From Rhizobiaceae bacterium (GTDB taxonomy: Bacteria > Pseudomonadota > Alphaproteobacteria > Rhizobiales > Rhizobiaceae), in assembly GCA_913776675.1 (NCBI GenBank), contig CAJYRE010000481.1, forward strand, positions 1 through 8,433: a DNA stretch of 8,433 nt, written 5' to 3'. A program made the translations under genes and the position numbers. Positions 7,424-8,433 of this stretch are shown here, piece after piece (positions within the stretch are counted from its first letter, which is position 1; each line of letters opens with the position of its first letter). The notes beneath the pieces are model-generated. The model was not told where the DNA came from. It worked only from the letters and a program-made list of their open reading frames with translations, and did no database searches.

Positions 7424-7767
7424 CAAGGGACATCCTCTGCGCAGAAAATGGTAAACAGTGCTGCAATTAACTGCTGGGTCTTGGCCTCGCTCAGGGCATA
7501 AAAAATCTGCTTGCCCTCACGCCGCGTCTTTACAATTCCGGCCTCACGCAGCACCGTGAGCTGCTGCGACAAATTGGGCTGATGAATATCCAGCTTTTCT
7601 TCCAGCTCACCAACGCAATATTCGCGCTCCACAAGCGTACAGACCAGCATCAAGCGCATGGGATGCGCCAGTATCTTGAGATGCCCAGCCACTTCGGTGG
7701 CACGCGCCTCCATGGTTTCTGGAGTCATACCTGCCCGCGTTTTCATGTCCGCAAACTGCTCTCCCAT
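7423..7767 (-). CDS. bigR: BigR/SqrR-type ArsR-family repressor, sulfide/persulfide-responsive
   Basis: A 114-residue winged helix-turn-helix regulator of the ArsR/SmtB family. Seen: the N-terminal MTPETMEARATEVAGHLKILAHPMRLMLVCTL, the recognition region LDIHQPNLSQQLTVLREAGIV, the wing TRREGKQIFYAL and the C-terminal LIAALFTIFCAEDV. C43 and C109 are 66 residues apart, the same spacing as Cys42/Cys108 in Xylella BigR and Cys41/Cys107 in SqrR, which join when exposed to reactive sulfur and so relieve repression. A further cysteine, C51, lies in EREYCVGELE. The frame is open to a TTG at 7872, but the ATG at 7767 is chosen because GGAGG sits 7 bases upstream and it gives family length. The stop overlaps the pmpA start. 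By family it represses its own operon; in relatives that operon also carries blh, a persulfide dioxygenase, which is not next to it here. Confidence 0.9.
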   Translation of the reverse strand: MGEQFADMKTRAGMTPETMEARATEVAGHLKILAHPMRLMLVCTLVEREYCVGELEEKLDIHQPNLSQQLTVLREAGIVKTRREGKQIFYALSEAKTQQLIAALFTIFCAEDVP

Positions 7768-7773
7768 GCCGCG

Positions 7774-7779
7774 CCCTCC
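7774..7779 (-). promoter_or_regulatory. Strong ribosome binding site fixing the bigR start
   Basis: The minus strand reads GGAGGG, and its GGAGG core ends 7 bases before the ATG at 7767. This is the best Shine-Dalgarno match in the right block and decides against the longer frame starting at 7872. Confidence 0.7.
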
Positions 7780-7780
7780 A

Positions 7781-7800
7781 GAATATTCAGCGATATTTTC
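7781..7800. promoter_or_regulatory. AT-rich inverted repeat beside the bigR ribosome site, possible BigR operator
   Basis: GAATAT, eight bases, ATTTTC forms an imperfect inverted repeat (12 of 20 positions symmetric), and its left part GAATATTC is itself a perfect 8-base palindrome. It lies directly upstream of the GGAGGG ribosome site. BigR proteins are known to bind AT-rich palindromes near their own promoters, so self-regulation here is plausible, but the site is not proven. Confidence 0.35.
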
Positions 7801-7920
7801 CGACAACGACGGCCATTGTCTTCTGGTTCCAGCCCCCTCCTCAACATTGACCCGAAGCGCATACAGAATCAATTTTGACAGGGCATAGGCATCCGCGGAT
7901 CGGTCCTGTTCTCACAAAAC

Positions 7921-7947
7921 CATATTCTATCATGTCCATAGGATATG
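7921..7947. repeat. 27-base imperfect palindrome upstream of bigR
   Basis: CATATTCTAT (7921-7930), seven bases, ATAGGATATG (7938-7947): nine of ten arm positions pair. It is followed on the minus strand by GTTTTG but has no proper T-run, so it is a poor terminator. The size and symmetry fit a dimeric regulator site, or a hairpin in a long bigR leader. Confidence 0.55.
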
Positions 7948-8029
7948 AGTTGGCAATCGCTACAACCAACCAACCTTTGCAACTTGACAGCATGAATTGG
8001 TCATCGTTGGATTAGTTATTATATTATTT

Positions 8030-8058
8030 AATATATTTTATATTTATTATTCTTGCAA
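8030..8058 (-). promoter_or_regulatory. Candidate promoter for the bigR-pmpA-pmpB operon, overlapping an AT palindrome
   Basis: On the minus strand TTGCAA (8058-8053) is followed by exactly 17 bases and TATATT (8035-8030), matching four of six and five of six sigma-70 consensus bases. The -10 box is one arm of the perfect inverted repeat AATATA-TTT-TATATT (8030-8044), so a protein binding the palindrome would cover the promoter. Against it: the leader to bigR would be about 255 bases, and any pure A/T run gives good -10 matches by chance. Confidence 0.35.
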
Positions 8059-8060
8059 GC

Positions 8061-8097
8061 AAAAAAATCCGGGCAGTGCATAAGCGTCGCCCGGACT
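8061..8097 (-). terminator. Rho-independent terminator of the nudK-like gene
   Basis: The minus-strand RNA folds as TCCGGGC (8095-8089), a 14-base loop, and GCCCGGA (8074-8068), extended by one G-U and one A-U pair to nine pairs, followed at once by seven Us (8067-8061). It begins 25 bases after the stop codon of the upstream gene, and its T-run ends two bases before the -35 box of the promoter candidate for bigR. It should insulate bigR from the Nudix gene. Confidence 0.9.
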
Positions 8098-8121
8098 GTT
8101 CTGTGTCTGAATGTTTGCGCC

Positions 8122-8433
8122 TTACAACACGTTCAACGCTGCCCATTGCAACAGCATGATGGTTTTCGCATCAACAATCTCGCCCGTGTCGACCATGGAC
8201 ACCGCTTGAGATAAAGGTAGTTCGACCAATTCGAGATCTTCGTGTTCTTCCTCCAGCCCACCGCCGGCTGCCAGTTTTTGTGCATCACTGATTTCGGCAT
8301 AGAAGAAATGGATTTTCTCCGTCACCATGCCTGGCGACATATAAGCCGCAAACAGAAAGCGTGGAGCCGTAATCTGATAGCCGGTTTCCTCCATCACTTC
8401 GCGGCAAGCCGTCTCTTGCGCATCGCCATGATC
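8122..8433 (-). CDS. nudK: NudK-type Nudix hydrolase (GDP-mannose pyrophosphatase-like), C-terminal part
   Basis: The window holds the last 103 codons; the gene enters from the right edge, and the reading frame is open to base 8433. Seen: the second half of a Nudix box, ETACREVMEETGY at partial residues 7-19, whose R-E-x-x-E-E-x-G core includes the metal-binding glutamates, then YMSPGMVTEKIHFFYAE (31-47), AAGGGLEEEHEDLELVELP (55-73) and the C-terminal VDTGEIVDAKTIMLL. This order closely follows E. coli NudK, which hydrolyses GDP-mannose to GMP and mannose 1-phosphate; ADP-ribose pyrophosphatase is the nearest alternative. The glutamate in the first half of the box cannot be judged because that half lies at or beyond the edge. 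A strong terminator follows. The gene lies in the same direction as bigR but is separated from it by terminator and promoter signals, so it is not part of that operon. Confidence 0.85.
   Translation of the reverse strand, partial: DHGDAQETACREVMEETGYQITAPRFLFAAYMSPGMVTEKIHFFYAEISDAQKLAAGGGLEEEHEDLELVELPLSQAVSMVDTGEIVDAKTIMLLQWAALNVL

Larger units (their letters stand above)
7768..8121. other. 354-base non-coding control region between nudK-like gene and bigR
   Basis: No gene is seen on either strand; the frames that stay open here lack ribosome sites and family features. From the nudK side leftwards it holds a rho-independent terminator (8061-8097), a promoter candidate (8030-8058) inside an almost pure A/T run (8011-8053, two G/C bases), a CAAC repeat of just over three units (7963-7975), a large imperfect palindrome (7921-7947), a short GACAA/TTGTC inverted repeat (7802-7820) and an AT-rich inverted repeat next to the bigR ribosome site (7781-7800). 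If the promoter candidate is right, the bigR leader would be about 255 bases, which is long. Confidence 0.6.

Noticed and set aside
7768..7872. N-terminal extension of bigR from a TTG start
   Set aside because: The extra 35 residues are not seen in the family, there is no ribosome site, and the ATG at 7767 has GGAGG at ideal spacing.
7984..8012. Plus-strand TTGACA that looks like a perfect -35 box
   Set aside because: At 17-19 bases downstream there is no good -10 box, and no plus-strand gene follows before the antisense end of the nudK-like gene.
6555..8121. Boundary of a mobile element or genomic island around bigR-pmpA-pmpB
   Set aside because: No transposase, integrase, tRNA, terminal inverted repeats or target-site duplication could be found at either side.
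1..8433. CRISPR array, tRNA, rRNA or known riboswitch
   Set aside because: No regularly spaced repeats, cloverleaf sequences or recognised riboswitch cores were seen on either strand.

Overview
The window looks like a chromosomal segment of an alphaproteobacterium in the Rhizobiaceae (Agrobacterium/Allorhizobium/Rhizobium type). The evidence is a run of housekeeping genes typical of that group (an HdaA-type DnaA-like ATPase next to ppk-ppx and back-to-back with purM-purN), a moderately GC-rich composition by eye, and one clear promoter that fits the rhizobial CTTGAC-N17-CTATAT pattern. The genus call is inference.

Left block (1-4576, all on the minus strand, so transcribed right to left): an AI-2E/PerM-family membrane protein, then hdaA with no base between the two genes, then after 83 bases ppk (polyphosphate kinase), then after 11 bases the first 137 codons of ppx (exopolyphosphatase), which runs off the left edge. 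The block pairs a likely regulator of replication initiation with the synthesis and breakdown of polyphosphate.

Centre (4577-6555): a 252-base divergent intergenic region carries a good minus-strand promoter for the PerM-like gene and a perfect 13-base palindrome. On the plus strand purM and purN overlap by 4 bases (ATGA) and encode steps 5 and 3 of de novo purine synthesis.

Right block (6585-8433, minus strand): a compact accessory-looking operon of bigR (ArsR-family repressor with the two sulfide/persulfide-sensing cysteines), pmpA and pmpB (two half-size YeeE/YedE permease proteins). Its genes are joined by stop/start overlaps of 1 and 4 bases, and it converges on purN. Upstream is a 354-base non-coding stretch with a 40-base almost pure A/T island, a promoter candidate, several inverted repeats and a rho-independent terminator. 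That terminator ends the last gene, the C-terminal part of a NudK-type Nudix hydrolase (GDP-mannose pyrophosphatase-like), which enters from the right edge.

No wholly new system was found. The most interesting part is the bigR-pmpA-pmpB operon with its unusual AT-rich control region. It lacks the persulfide dioxygenase (blh) often found with bigR, and its regulator has an additional cysteine next to the sensing pair.
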